Assembly: GCA_947683425.1 (NCBI GenBank)
Contig: CANTUQ010000081.1
Span: 8,552,501 to 8,616,500, forward strand
DNA length: 64,000 bases
Reading direction: 5' to 3'
From: Excoecaria cochinchinensis
Lineage: Eukaryota; Streptophyta; Magnoliopsida; Malpighiales; Euphorbiaceae
The notes below the pieces were generated by a model that saw only the letters and a program-made list of their open reading frames with translations, was not told the origin of the DNA and did not search any database. This document shows, piece by piece, positions 11,032 through 22,883 of this stretch (position 1 is its first letter; each line of letters begins with the position of its first letter). The translations under genes and the position numbers were made by a program.

Positions 11032-11762
11032 TGTAGACACCGGGTCCTGAGGCGGTCCAAGATTGGAATTACCTGATGACGAAAGCAATACTTGCTAGTG
11101 AAGGTGTCAGAAAAATGCTCCCCGTGTCGAAAACTCCCTTTGTTTTATTTTTATTTTATCCCTATTTATATGATCTATGTTTTTACTTTTATTTATTTTA
11201 TTCCTTTTATTTTTATTTTAGTTTGATTTATTTATTTTATTTTTTTCTCACGTGCGGGCCGCTTCCGCTGTGCGCGCAGCCACGTGCACGGTGGAGTCTT
11301 TGTATGCGCGCAAGGCTGCACGCGCAGTGGTATTTGGATCATATACTCATTTCTAAATAATCTCATTTTTGTTGATCATTTTGTAATTAAATGATATAAT
11401 ATTTCAATCATTTAATTAATTATGAGATTATACATAGTAATAGAAAAAGTTTACTCCCTCCGCCCCAAGTCAGTTGTTTTATTTCTCCTTTTTCACGCAT
11501 ATTAAGGTAATCTTTAGTTTTCCTCAATTTATTAAAAACCTTTCTTATATTTAATGAAAATAGAGAAAATGTGTAAAAAAAAAGGTTAATAAAGACATTA
11601 ATATAATGATGATATCAATAAAAGGACAAAATTGAAATATATGTAATAAATGTTACCTTAATTTTATAAGTGACATTTTAATTAAGACAAATTTTTTCTC
11701 AAAAAAATTACAACTGATCTAAATCGAAAGGAGTATTCTTTTTGCTATTTAATAAAAGTGCC
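11032..11762 (+). repeat. Start of the 3' LTR of element D
   Basis: It begins TGTAGACACCGGGTCCTGAGG right after the polypurine tract. After about 80 bp it no longer resembles the other LTRs and becomes T-rich, then GC-rich with GCGCGC words at 11268-11330. It contains a Stowaway-like MITE. No end (CGTCACA) was found before C at 11763 or after C at 37912, so its length is unknown. Confidence 0.6.
11454..11733. mobile_element. Stowaway-like (Tc1/mariner) MITE
   Basis: The left end CTCCCTCCGCCCC is the typical Stowaway terminus. The right end, reverse complemented, is CTCCTTTCGATTTAG. Both TIRs share a CAGTTGT block about 20 bp in. TA flanks both ends (11452-11453 and 11734-11735), the expected target duplication. 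It is 280 bp, AT-rich and has no ORF. Confidence 0.85.
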
Positions 11763-12069
11763 TGTAGACACCGGGTCTCGAGGCAGTCCAGATCAGAGTT
11801 ACCCGATGAAGAGATCAATGTCGATTTCCGAGTAAGGGGATGAAATTCGGAGGTTTTCGTCTTTCGGTCTCGCAAGGATTAAAATCTTTTTTTTTCTATA
11901 GCATGGAGTTTTGAAAGAGTTGGATAAATTTTATAGAATTTGGGTAAAAATGGCAGTTTTGCTTCACAGACGGGCATTCCGTCTGTGTAGGGACACCCGT
12001 CTCTACTTGGGGAGATACCCGTCTCTAGGTGTAGTGGGGACGGACAAGTGGCGATGTAGGGACGCCCGT
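11763..12069 (+). repeat. 5' LTR of C, first part (left of J)
   Basis: It starts TGTAGACACCGGGTCTCG and matches the 3' LTR from 35783 onward. It contains the 19-bp palindrome CAGACGGGCATTCCGTCTG at 11967-11985. It stops at GACGCCCGT, where J inserted. The uninterrupted site exists in the 3' LTR at about 36080-36094. Confidence 0.95.
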
Positions 12070-12963
12070 TGTGACGCGCGCCGGGTCCCCGCGGCCGCCC
12101 GTTCGGACCGCCCGCACGTGGGCGATCGGGGCAATTGCGGGTCCGTCAACAGCTTGCGATAAATCGCAAGTGCGTCTATGTTGGGCAACAAAGAGGTTTC
12201 ATGGAGTCGCCACCCAATAGAACATTAGGAAAGTTTCTCTCGCCTCGGAGAGCCTAAGACCTGCGCATTTTATCCATATTGGGCCATGAGGCCTAGGATT
12301 AACGTCTAAATCTCGTGACACAAGAGGTGTCTTGGAGGATAACCTCTAGCCTCTTGAGCCCAAAGACCAGAGCAGGGTTCGGGACTTCTCATTTATTCGT
12401 ACCTTGATTAAGTTTACAATTGAGTTTTGAATTTATTAGTTCGCTCTCTCTCTCCACACAATGCAAGTTTGGTTAAAGCACAATTTATTCATTTAATAGC
12501 ATAAAATAAAATAGCATAGCAGTATAATAAATTTACAATAATACCAGGAGCGGAATACAACTCCCATTTATAAATGTACTATACATGCATAAAACGGGTT
12601 ATTCATTTATTTTGAGGACATTGGTCCTCGCATGCGTTAATTATGGAAAACAATTTTTATGTGATGATTTTATTGGGTAAAAATAGGTCATTGGTCCAAG
12701 TTTTATTTAGCAAACATTCTTTTTAGTAGACAACATTTGTGTGGTGGTTCTTTTTAAGAGCGGTCGAAAAATTATTTATTATTACAGACCACAAATACAT
12801 AAAATACAATAAAATAGTAATTACATATTTCTAAATAAATAAATAAATGAATACATAAATAATTGCATAAATAACTAACTAAATTCTAACAATAATCAAT
12901 AATGATAATACATAAAATTAAATAATAATCACAAACCAATAAAATTAAATAACCATAAAACTC

Positions 12964-13001
<38 letters not shown>

Positions 13002-13059
13002 CAGAAATTAAATAAATATATAATAATAATAACAATTATAAAAACAGAAATTATATAAT

Positions 13060-13106
<47 letters not shown>

Positions 13107-13116
13107 AATTAAATAA

Positions 13117-13147
<31 letters not shown>

Positions 13148-14358
13148 GAATAATAAATATTTAATAAAATAATAAAAATAATAAAAACAGAATTATAAAT
13201 AAATATTAATAATAATAATAATAATAAATAAATAAATAATATTAATTAATATTAAAATAAATAAATAAATAATGGGCTCACCGAATTTCTCTCGCCGGAG
13301 GCTCGTCGGAGCGGCCGTTGGAGACACCGCCAACACCGGACGGTAGATCGGAGCGCCGGGAGTCGAACGCCGGTGGTCACGCGCCGGAAGGTCGCCGGAT
13401 TAGGTCGGAAACCGCCTTGGAGCGTCGCGGGTCTTCTTCTCCGATCTCCCTAACGGCGGCGAGTGGTGGAGGCCGGTGTACGCCGGCTGGATCGCCCTGC
13501 TTCCGGGAGCACGCCGGTGCGGCGCGTGTGCCATTCCGGCACGGTGGGTGGCCGGCGGAGGCCTCGCCTTCTCCTTCCTCTTTTCTCCTTTGCGTCGTCT
13601 ATGTTCCTCCCCGCCGATCTCCTCCACGCCGGCGCTGATGGCTGATCGGAGACCGTCTTTCGGTGCGCCGGGGTCTGCCCTCCACCGTGGCGGGGCGCGT
13701 GCGGCGGTTTGGTGGCCGGAGCTGGCCGGCGGAGGCCTCGCCTCCTCCTCTCTCTTTTCTTCCTCTTTCCCTTAGTTCCGGCGTCGTTCTCCCTTGGCTG
13801 GTCCGGTCTGCTCCTCTCCTCTCTTTCTTTTCTTTTCCTTTCTTTTTCCTTTCCTTTTCTTTTCTTTTTCTTTCTCTCTTCTCTTGATCTGCCGAGCCCC
13901 CTAATTTTCTTCACCCTTTTCTTTTTATACACCCTTAATTAGGGCTAAGGGCACAAGAATAATTTCCTCCATAATTCCCTCCTTTTCTCCTTTTCTTAAT
14001 TTTAATTAATTTAATTCTAATAACACACATACATACTAATTTAATCAAACATCATACATATTAATTAAACATTACACACATTAATTAATCTACTTAATAT
14101 ATAATTTATCTAATTAATTAAATATTTTACATTTTAACTAATTAATTAACTAATTAATCTTTAATTTTACATACATTTTAATTAATACAATAATATTAAC
14201 TAATTAACTAATTAATTAACAAACAACATCAACTAATTAAATTTTACACATACACATATTTATATATTATCACATATATTATTTTTTTGGGAGGGAATAA
14301 TCAAGGATCAAAAATCACCGTTTTCATTTTATGCCGGACTCGGGACCCGGTGTCTACA
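12070..14358 (-). repeat. 3' LTR of J
   Basis: It runs from TGTGACGCGCGCC to CCGGTGTCTACA on the plus strand, 2289 bp. The minus-strand promoter is suggested by TATAAAAAG around 13919-13930. A GC-rich block (13290-13800) follows it in transcription order. The longer AAT microsatellite explains most of its 69 extra bases over the other LTR. Confidence 0.93.
12966..13256. repeat. AAT/ATA microsatellite tract in J's 3' LTR
   Basis: These are runs of (AAT)n and (AATA)n broken by a repeated AAAAACAGAAATTA segment. The matching tract in the other LTR (about 19716-19970) is shorter. The length difference is the main divergence between two otherwise near-identical LTRs. Confidence 0.9.
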
Positions 14359-14379
14359 GTTGCCCCCAATTTTGGAGAA
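14359..14379 (-). promoter_or_regulatory. Polypurine tract of J
   Basis: On the minus strand CCAAAATTGGGGGCAAC directly precedes TGTAGACACC. One C is missing from the CCCC arm compared with A, C and D. Confidence 0.8.
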
Positions 14380-14469
14380 GCTAGTGCATAGACACCTAGG
14401 TGAGCCAAAATTCAAAGAGGAAGAGAGAAGGGATTACATACCTGCCTTCTTACCGAGAGTCGGATAGAG

Positions 14470-14600
14470 AGATGCCTCCTCAAAGGATTTAGAGATTTTG
14501 CCTCCTCATAGGACTTTGAGATTTTGCCTCCTCAGAGGACTTTGGAAAATTTGCCTCCTCAGAGGACTTCGGGAATTTTGCCTCCTCAGAGGACTTTGAG
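14470..14600 (-). repeat. Short tandem repeat with GCCTCCTCAGAGGACTT units in J
   Basis: Five copies, spaced about 25-33 bp, of GCCTCCTCAGAGGACTT-like text (plus strand) with GATTTT or AATTTT between them. Two further copies lie at 15246-15290. Each unit has a small self-complementary centre, CCTCAGAGG. Confidence 0.8.
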
Positions 14601-14619
14601 GTTTTGGTGGATGCGCTGA

Positions 14620-15145
14620 GTCTGCTCCAGACTTACAAAACGCGAAATACACTGAATCGCTACCAAGATTCGAAGTGTTCGCACTGAATCGCTACCAAAA
14701 TTCAAAGTGCAAAAGTTTTGAAATTACACCGAATCGCTGCCAAGATTCAAGGTGTTTGCACCGAATCGCTACCAGGATTCAAAGTGCGAGGGTTGCTCTC
14801 TTGAGCTGCACCGAGTCTGCTCCAGACTTACAAAGCGCGAAATACACTGAATCGCTACCAAGATTCGAAGTGTTCGCACTGAATCGCTACCAAGATTCAA
14901 AATGCGAGGGTTGCTCTCTTGAGCTGCACCGAGTCTGCTCCAGACTTACAAAGCGCGAAATACACTGAATCGCTACCAAGATTCGAAGTGTTCGCACTGA
15001 ATCGCTACCAAGATTCAAAATGCGAGGGTTGCTCTCTTGAGCTGCACCGAGTCTGCTCCAGACTTACGAAGTGCGGGGGTTGCTCTCTTGAGCTGCACCG
15101 AGTCTACTCCAGACTTACAAAGTGCTGATGTTGTTCTTCTGAAAT
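14620..15145 (-). repeat. 118-bp tandem array of J
   Basis: The start TTGAGCTGCACCGAG recurs at 14801, 14919 and 15037, giving a 118-bp period. Units combine the GAGTCTGCTCCAGACTTA core (reverse of the D and C array core) with a duplicated GAATCGCTACCAAGATTC module. The array lies just inside the polypurine tract, as in A, C and D. Confidence 0.85.
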
Positions 15146-15629
15146 GGATGTCCTTCCGGACTGGGTGTCCTCCTGGACTGCCCTTCTGAGCGGTCATTCA
15201 GATATTTTCTGCAAAATCAGATGCACAAAATATACACAAGAGAGATTTTGCCTCCTCAGAGGACTTGAGGTTTGCCTCCTCAGAGGGCTTCACGTTTCTG
15301 ATAACTGCCCCCTGAGAGGTCTTGCTTGTCTTGATTGATGGATGGAATGATGTCGCCACTCGGATTCTACCGGTGTCCGCATCGAGTCCCTTTTTCTTTC
15401 TGCAAGACTTAGAAAGGCAAATATGCAGGAAAAAATAGGTGAGCATGCAAGTGAAATGCATGTGTATGCAGCAATGCAGTATAAAAATTCATCCAAGTGG
15501 ATTTTGAGGCGACAGCCGATTTGATTGCAATTTGCAGTAAGATCAGTGCCTTCTGGAATTGCCTTTGAATTTCATGCTCTTTGGGGATCATGAGGTTCTC
15601 GTCTGAAATCTGTAGTCATTATTTTAAGG

Positions 15630-15848
15630 TAGTGCGTCCCTTGTGGATTTTCACACTAGCTTTTCTTGACGGGAAATGCGTCCTTTCGGATTTTCACATA
15701 ACCTTGTGCCTTATTTTTGCCTGGAAGGAATCCAACCCAATCCAGCGGCTCTTCTTTATTTTTTTTTTCTCCTTTTTTTTCTTCTTTTTTTCTTTTTCTT
15801 TTTTTCTTTTTAGGACAGACTGCCTATTTTCAGGTTTTCACCCTGTCC
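15630..15848 (-). other. Post-pol hairpin cassette of J
   Basis: In minus-strand order: unit 15848-15813 with perfect arms GGACAG/CTGTCC; unit about 15702-15676 with TCC-GAAA-GGA; unit 15658-15630 with TAGTGTG/CGCACTA arms. All show GTGAAAA before the inner stem. They match C 31149-31218 and D 9277-9457 although the surrounding sequence has diverged. Confidence 0.6.
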
Positions 15849-17100
15849 TTTGGCCTAACTTTTGCTTAGAGTGTCAATTATGGTTTTCATCTCTAACGGC
15901 CATTTTTTCTGTTTTTTTGTTTTCTTATTTGTTTTTCTTTTCTCTTTTTTCTTTTTTTTTTCTTTTGTACATCAGATGAACTCTTCTGGTTACATCAATA
16001 CAATTGCATAAATGCACATATTTCAATTTGATTTCATAATATATGATCATTATTTGGCATTAATCTCAAGATACAAAACCTCATCCAATCTCGGGATGGA
16101 TCTTGAAAGCATCAAACTCCTGTTATCAATCTGCTCTCTTTTATTCTCATGATTGAATATTTTTTCTCTGCTCTCATTTAATCTTTTGAATGCAAATTCT
16201 AGAAGCAACGTCGGAGACGAGACTTAACTCGAATGCATGAATGCAATCATGGCTTCTCGCTTGAAGCTCAAGAAACACCATATGCCTCTTCTTACGTACC
16301 AAACCTTCTTAGAAGGTCATCTCCGCTAATTGGATAAGACTAAACCCAGAATCAAAAGGTCTTACTTCGGTTGTAATGTCAAGCTTAGGTAGATGGTTGT
16401 CAAAGAAAGATCAGGTCGCTAGAGAAAAATGGCCGCGATATTTTCTCGACTGATGGATGAACCGTTCTCGGCTCAAAAGTATTCTTGAATTTGGACTTGA
16501 TAACATTCTAGCTCCTTGAGATCAGAACAAAAAGGGTAATCATTGAAACTAGTCAATTGGTCATCATTTTGAGCTCTCTTTTTGATTCTTCTTTTTTTTT
16601 TCTTCGCTTCTTTTTCTTTCTTTTTTTTTTCTTTTATTTTTCTTTTTGGATTTTTCATTTTTCTTTTTCTTTTTCTTCTTTTTGCTTTCGCTTCTCTTTT
16701 TTTTTTTTTTTTTTTTTTTTTGAGCTCATGCCTTTCATACATGACTAAACCCTCTTTTCAAAGTCTGAACTTGCTCTTATCAAGGTAATAATTTTTTTTT
16801 TTTTTTAATAGTCCAAAGAATTGTTCAAATGTACATCCATCAGTTTTAGAGCGGCCACTCTTCTAAGGGGAAGCCAAAATCATTTTAGGCGAGGGGGTAG
16901 TTTTAATGTGTGTAACAACAAAATTGGTACGCATTCAGCATACCTGCATAAAGGCTCAACGGGCTTGCAAGCGATTGTAGAATAAGGGTAGGAAATAGTC
17001 ATTTAGAGAGCTATACAAAGAATGATGCCTAAATCATTTTCCAGGTTCTGTCTTATCCAGAGATCGCTTCGACGGGTAATCAGAAAGGTTCTAGTGCTTT
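15750..17100 (-). other. Non-coding interior of J with long pyrimidine tracts
   Basis: Poly T/C runs on the plus strand occur at about 15756-15812, 15905-15965, 16580-16720 and 16785-16806. The lysine-rich or phenylalanine-rich frames in them are not genes. The first lies where C has the polypyrimidine tract of its antisense intron, so it may be an expanded remnant. Nothing else is recognised. Confidence 0.5.
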
Positions 17101-17347
17101 TAGTGAGTTTTAATCCAATCTCCTAATTGCAACTAGTTTTTTTCTTTCTTATTTTCATTTTCTCTCTGACTCTCTCTCTCTGTTCAGGAGTTATATCAGA
17201 TGCTATCAAAATTTTCTTTGGATTTTCCAAAGTTCCAAGATTAAATGCAGTAGTAATTGAATTACTGTCAAAATGAATGAATGTATCATGATCATAAGAA
17301 ATGAAATCATTAGAAATAATATACAAATACACAAAAACATTGTTCAT
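17100..17347 (-). pseudogene. Pre-RT remnant of J
   Basis: The minus frame has FNLGTLENPKKILIASDITP, which matches the acidic pre-RT region of C (26870-26940) closely. It runs into non-homologous sequence where RT should begin. This is the same position at which D lost its RT, so D and J share a deletion or a common non-autonomous ancestor. Confidence 0.7.
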
Positions 17348-17538
17348 CTGTCATCAGCTTTTATTTCCCCATCTTCTCTGGGTCAGCAATTTCTTTATTG
17401 TTGATAAGATCTTGAATTCAATCCCTCAGAATTTGGCAGTGATCCGTTAAATGGCCAGTATTGGTGGGCTGCTATGTCCTCAATCTCATCTTCTTCCACA
17501 AAATCCTCCTCGGGATTATAAACTCTTGCCCTTCTTGG

Positions 17539-17840
17539 CTAAATAAGTGTCGCAGCTCTATGCTCATTGACAGGTTGACAGTAGCATTGCCAATAAAAAG
17601 AGCCTCTCACCAGCAAGTGGTTCGGCTTGCCCCCAGCATGGGCTATTTGTTGTTGTGGATCAACAGGTTGTGAGATAGTAGGTGCTCGTGAATCATGAGG
17701 ATGAGGTACTAGATTCTGAGAGTGTCTCAAGATCCCAATCAAGCACTAATTCGAGAAATCCAAAGGGCGAGTCTGGCCTTACTAATCGACCGTCAGGACC
17801 TCTAATCCATTTGAATGAATTTATGATGGCTAAAAATTTA
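17539..17840 (-). pseudogene. gag start remnant of J
   Basis: The minus strand near 17780-17840 reads like D's gag start (AGACTCGCCCTTTGGATT is shared). It is preceded by a TTTTTAG-CCATCATA acceptor-like junction as in C and D. The frame then decays: no capsid helices and no zinc knuckle were found. Confidence 0.55.
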
Positions 17841-18497
17841 AATTGTTAGTATGATGCGTGTATGATAATATACAATGTATGATCGTGAATCATGCAGATG
17901 GAGTGAAAAAATCAATAAATTGTAATTATGCGATGCCATGCATGAAAATAAATACACACGTGATTGTATATGTATGTGAAAAATAATATGCAGGCAAAAG
18001 GATATATACACAATATGAAATGTATTTATTTTTCTTTTGTTTTATTTTTTTTTTATTATTTTTTTTAACATGAATGACATGTGATGTATATGCATGTTGT
18101 GCAGCATTCACAGCCACATGCAAGCAGGTATATCCTTCCAACCTTATTTCTCCCACACACGGGGTCGTGCGATCTCTTTCCTAGGTGAGCTTCATCCAAG
18201 GGTTAATAGGGAACCCAATGGACGCGTATAGTGCGCGGTAAAAAATCGGCAGCTTAACAACTCTTACTTTAAAGCACATGCGCATGGATGTTTGGCCATT
18301 ATATATTTAAACAATTCGATTAAAACAAGATAAGCCCATCGGGGCATGAAAGCCTTTGATGAAAATCATCTGATTCAATTGATTTTGTTCAGTATATGAC
18401 GGCCCAAATAGCAAGCACGATATTATGGTACATGTCACCTAGTGGAGATTTCTATTGCCATTACATGAGCTTTGGTCAAAAGGTGGTGTTACTTTGG

Positions 18498-18615
18498 GGC
18501 TACCCAAGCATGATCCCTGCCGACGGGTCTAGCTCATCACGAGCGTAACGACCGATCGGGTCACCATTTGATATACCACGATGGTACGAGGCTTGGGCTG
18601 GTGATTATCCTTAAC
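18498..18615 (-). other. Conserved 118-nt leader block of J
   Basis: It is the reverse complement of C 23072-23189, with scattered substitutions, and matches B 2993-3110. It lies about 190 nt downstream of the PBS on the minus strand. Confidence 0.6.
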
Positions 18616-18802
18616 ACTTCCCCAAATTGAGTGAAAATGAGGTCGTGCTTCGGGAACGCACCGGGGCTGATAAAGGGACCAAACTAGCATATTCTAAAGC
18701 TCTAATGATATGCAATGCAATTTTGAGAGAAAGCGAATTTCATAAACTAAAACTCAATTGTAAATTTTAATCAAGGTACTTTCGAATCGAAGTCTCAAAT
18801 AC

Positions 18803-18821
18803 GTCCCCAGTGGAGTCGCCA
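18803..18821 (-). promoter_or_regulatory. Primer binding site of J
   Basis: The minus strand reads TGGCGACTCCACTGGGGAC, one base from the LTR end. It is complementary to the 3' end of plant tRNA-Arg(ACG) with CCA added, as I recall that tRNA. This primer is typical of Ogre/Tat elements. Confidence 0.85.
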
Positions 18822-18822
18822 C

Positions 18823-19716
18823 TGTGACGCGCGCCGGGTCCCCGCGGCCGCCCTTTCGGACCGCCCGCACGTGGGCGATCGGGGCAATTGCGGGTCCGTC
18901 AACAGCTTGCGATAAATCGCAAGTGCGTCTATGTTGGGCAACAAAGAGGTTTCATGGAGTCGCCACCCAATAGAACATTGGGAAAGTTTCTCTCGCCTCG
19001 GAGAGCCTAAGACCTGCGCATTTTATCCATATTGGGCCATGAGGCCTAGGATTAACGTCTAAATCTCGTGACACAAGAGGTGTCTTGGAGGATAACCTCT
19101 AGCCTCTTGAGCCCAAAGACCAGAGCAGGGTTCGGGACTTCTCATTTATTCGTACCTTGATTAAGTTTACAATTGAGTTTTGAATTTATTAGTTCGCTCT
19201 CTCTCTCCACTCAATGCAAGTTTGGTTAAAGCACAATTTATTCATTTAATAGCATAAAATAAAATAGCATAGCAGTATAATAAATTTACAATAATACCAG
19301 GAGCGGAATACAACTCCCATTTATAAATGTACTATACATGCATAAAACGGGTTATTCATTTATTTTGAGGACATTGGTCCTCGCATGCGTTAATTATGGA
19401 AAACAATTTTTATGTGATGATTTTATTGGGTAAAAATAGGACATTGGTCCAAGTTTTATTTAGCAAACATTCTTTTTAGTAGACAACATTTGTGTGGTGG
19501 TTCTTTTTAAGAGCGGTCGAAAAATTATTTATTATTACAGACCACAAATACATAAAATACAATAAAATAGTAATTACATATTTCTAAATAAATAAATAAA
19601 TGAATACATAAATAATTGCATAAATAACTAACTAAATTCTAACAATAATCAATAATGATAATACATAAAATTAAATAATAATCACAAACCAATAAAATTA
19701 AATAACCATAAAACTC

Positions 19717-19754
<38 letters not shown>

Positions 19755-19807
19755 CAGAAATTAAATAAATATATAATAATAATAACAATTATAAAAACAG
19801 AAATTAG

Positions 19808-19843
<36 letters not shown>

Positions 19844-21042
19844 GAATAATAAATATTTAATAAAATAATAAAAATAATAAAAACAGAATTATAAATAAAT
19901 ATTAATAATAATAATAATAATAAATAAATAAATAATATTAATTAATATTAAAATAAATAAATAAATAATGGGCTCACCGAATTTCTCTCGCCGGAGGCTC
20001 GTCGGAGCGGCCGTTGGAGACACCGCCAACACCGGACGGTAGATCGGAGCGCCGGGAGTCGAACGCCGGTGGTCACGCGCCGGAAGGTCGCCGGATTAGG
20101 TCGGAAACCGCCTTGGAGCGTCGCGGGTCTTCTTCTCCGATCTCCCTAACGGCGGCGAGTGGTGGAGGCCGGTGTACGCCGGCTGGATCGCCCTGCTTCC
20201 GGGAGCACGCCGGTGGGGCGCGTGTGCCATTCCGGCACGGTGGGTGGCCGGCGGAGGCCTCGCCTTCTCCTTCCTCTTTTCTCCTTTGCGTCGTCTATGT
20301 TCCTCCCCGCCGATCTCCTCCACGCCGGCGCTGATGGCTGATCGGAGACCGTCTTTCGGTGCGCCGGGGTCTGCCCTCCACCGTGGCGGGGCGCGTGCGG
20401 CGGTTTGGTGGCCGGAGCTGGCCGGCGGAGGCCTCGCCTCCTCCTCTCTCTTTTCTTCCTCTTTCCCTTAGTTCCGGCGTCGTTCTCCCTTGGCTGGTCC
20501 GGTCTGCTCCTCTCCTCTCTTTCTTTTCTTTTCCTTTCTTTTTCCTTTCCTTTTCTTTTCTTTTTCTTTCTCTCTTCTCTTGATCTGCCGAGCCCCCTAA
20601 TTTTCTTCACCCTTTTCTTTTTATACACCCTTAATTAGGGCTAAGGGCACAAGAATAATTTCCTCCATAATTCCCTCCTTTTCTCCTTTTCTTAATTTTA
20701 ATTAATTTAATTCTAATAACACACATACATACTAATTTAATCAAACATCATACATATTAATTAAACATTACACACATTAATTAATCTACTTAATATATAA
20801 TTTATCTAATTAATTAAATATTTTACATTTTAACTAATTAATCTTTAATTTTACATACATTTTAATTAATACAATAATATTAACTAATTAACTAATTAAT
20901 TAACAAACAACATCAACTAATTAAATTTTACACATACACATATTTATATATTATCACATATATTATTTTTTTGGGAGGGAATAATCAAGGATCAAAAATC
21001 ACCGTTTTCATTTTATGCCGGACTCGGGACCCGGTGTCTACA
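18823..21042 (-). repeat. 5' LTR of J
   Basis: It is 2220 bp with the same ends as the 3' copy. A minus-strand TATA box (TGTATAAAAAG) lies at about 20613-20626, followed by the GC-rich R/U5 block. The near identity to 12070-14358 indicates a recent insertion. Confidence 0.93.
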
Positions 21043-22863
21043 CCCGTCCCTAGTTCACGCCCTATCCCTAGTCAGTCTCCCGCATTTGCCCCTAGTAGCG
21101 ACGGCCGTCGATAGGCGCAGGGAAGCCCGTCGATACGGTAACTGACCGGATCACTTGAGATTGGATAAAATTTAACCTCTTTTCTTTTCAAAATGGGGAT
21201 AGAATTTATCTAAAGTTTGAAATTTAAAGTCCTTTTAAAATTCAAACTTGAGATAGAGATTTATCTTAATTATCTCAAAAAACCCTATAAATAAAGGATC
21301 AAATTTAAGTTTTAGGGGTTAGAAAAAATTTAGAAAATTTAGAAAAGAGAGAGAAATTTTATAGAGATTTTATTTGGAGAAAAGCTATCAAATATTTTTT
21401 GGGAAAAATTGCTTTTGAGAGAAAGGTTTTTTTCTGTGAGCAGATCACGCAAAAAGTTTATAAATTTGTATTCATCCGTAGAGTTTTATTTTGATAAAAA
21501 CTTCTTTTAATAAATTGATTTCCTCAATTCTTTTTCTTACTAGTTAAGTCAAATTGAGGTGACAAAATTCAGTCGTTTCCATCAATACAACTAATTCGAA
21601 CACACGATTGCTATCAAAATTTTCAAGGAAAGAATAACATAAATTCTCTTTCTTTGATCTGATTCTTCTTTTGATCCTTGCGAGGCACACGGGGACAAAA
21701 TCACTCGACATCCACCCTAAAAGGTAAAATCCGAGGGTAAATATTCTGGATTAATATTTGTATAATTTAATTTGATTTACATTGATTTCTATATATACTT
21801 TATTATTTTCTACAAAAGATTTAAAAGGTTCTTTAATTTGTTTTCCCCTCACTAGGGACGGCCGCTGGCACGATCCAGGTAGCCGTCCCTAGGCAAAATT
21901 CACATTTTTTTATCTCATAAAATTCTATCTCTTAACCGGTTTCTGTTAGAATGTCCTCACTTTCATTTTTATTCACGTTCTTGCTAACATGTTTATCCTT
22001 GTGAGTTCTTTTCTGACCATTGAAAGTTGGAGTTGTAAGAGATGTTGGTTGCGCCATCCTAAGGATCTCGATTCAGGTTCATTTTTCTACCCTTACCTTT
22101 TATTTATGTTGTTATAGAAATGGTTTTAATGTTGTTAAGGTAAAAAGGACCAAAAGCTTTTTAACAATTAGACCTGGAGATTTTCCCGAAAATGGTGGAC
22201 CAATGTCCCATTTCAGCCAATAAAATCGACACTTCATAAAAACCATTTTTGTAATAAATATGTATGGTAGGACCAAAGTCCTCATTCTAATGAATATCCC
22301 ATTTTATGCATGTATCGCATTTTTTACAAATGGGAGTTGTATTCCGCTCCTAGTGTTATTGTAATATTGAATGTTTTATCTTTTGGATTTATCTTCCATT
22401 TATTGCTTTTGATATGAATGATTGCGCCTTTAATTTAAATTGCATCGTGTGGGAAGTTGGTGAAATAATAAATTCAAAACTTAATTATAATATTGATCAA
22501 GGTATAAATAAATGAGAAGTCCCGAACTCACTCTGGTCTTTGGGGCTTAAGAGGCGAGAGGTCTAGGACTTCCAAGACACCTCTTGAGTCTCACCAAAAG
22601 GCTTAAATATACAATCCTAGGCTCTAGGGGAGTAGAGGATAAGGCCTCCAAGATCCCTCTGGCTAGCTCAAAATGGATATGTATGCGCCGTCTTAGGCTC
22701 GATAAGGCTAGATGTTCCCAATGTTCTATTGGGTGGCGACTCTAAGAAACCTCATTGTTGCCCAAAATAGATGCACTTGTAAATACCTTACAAGTTTTAT
22801 GAACCTTTCCCGATCACCCTGAAGCGGGCTTTCGGCAGGGCACGAGGTTCGGCGCGCGTCACA
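21043..22863 (+). repeat. 5' LTR of C, second part (right of J)
   Basis: It resumes with the TSD copy CCCGT, then CCCTAGTTCACGCCC, and matches the 3' LTR to its end GCGCGCGTCACA. The TATA box CTATAAATAAAG is at 21285-21296, so the presumed start site is intact while J cuts the upstream palindrome cluster. An internal TGGCGACTC lies at 22734. Confidence 0.95.
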
Positions 22864-22864
22864 G

Positions 22865-22883
22865 TGGCGACTCCGCTGGGGAC
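22865..22883 (+). promoter_or_regulatory. Primer binding site of C (tRNA-Arg type)
   Basis: TGGCGACTCCGCTGGGGAC begins one base after the LTR. It differs at one position from J's PBS and from the complement of tRNA-Arg(ACG). Confidence 0.88.

Larger units (their letters stand above)
5382..11762 (+). mobile_element. Element D: coding-poor Tat/Ogre-type retrotransposon (partial)
   Basis: In order it has leader, gag fragments, a pre-RT remnant, an integrase-tail remnant, hairpins, two tandem arrays, a polypurine tract and the start of a 3' LTR at 11032. Each part has a counterpart in C, but protease, RT, both RNase H domains and the integrase core are missing. D therefore resembles a non-autonomous deletion derivative that needs proteins from a C-like element. 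B interrupts its leader, and C lies inside or beside its 3' LTR. Confidence 0.8.
12070..21042 (-). mobile_element. Element J: young coding-poor Tat/Ogre-type retrotransposon nested in C's 5' LTR
   Basis: TSD CCCGT is at 12065-12069 and 21043-21047. The minus-strand 5' LTR is 18823-21042 and the 3' LTR is 12070-14358. The LTRs differ by about five substitutions plus AAT-repeat and one short AT-rich indel, so insertion is recent. The 4.5-kb interior has PBS, leader block, decayed gag and pre-RT scraps, hairpins, arrays and polypurine tract, but no RT or integrase. It must depend on proteins made elsewhere. Confidence 0.93.

Noticed and set aside
13318..13942. Several overlapping open frames (up to 160 codons) on both strands, repeated at 20014-20638
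   Set aside because: They lie in the GC-rich part of both J LTRs, overlap in multiple phases, are rich in Arg/Pro/Lys or Phe/Leu from composition alone, and show no domain.
14470..15240. CRISPR-like appearance of spaced repeats
   Set aside because: Eukaryotic retrotransposon context; 'spacers' are themselves repeated and there are no cas genes. These are 3' UTR tandem arrays.
16473..16742. Lysine-rich minus-strand frame and phenylalanine-rich plus-strand frames
   Set aside because: Translation of long T/C tracts; low complexity only.
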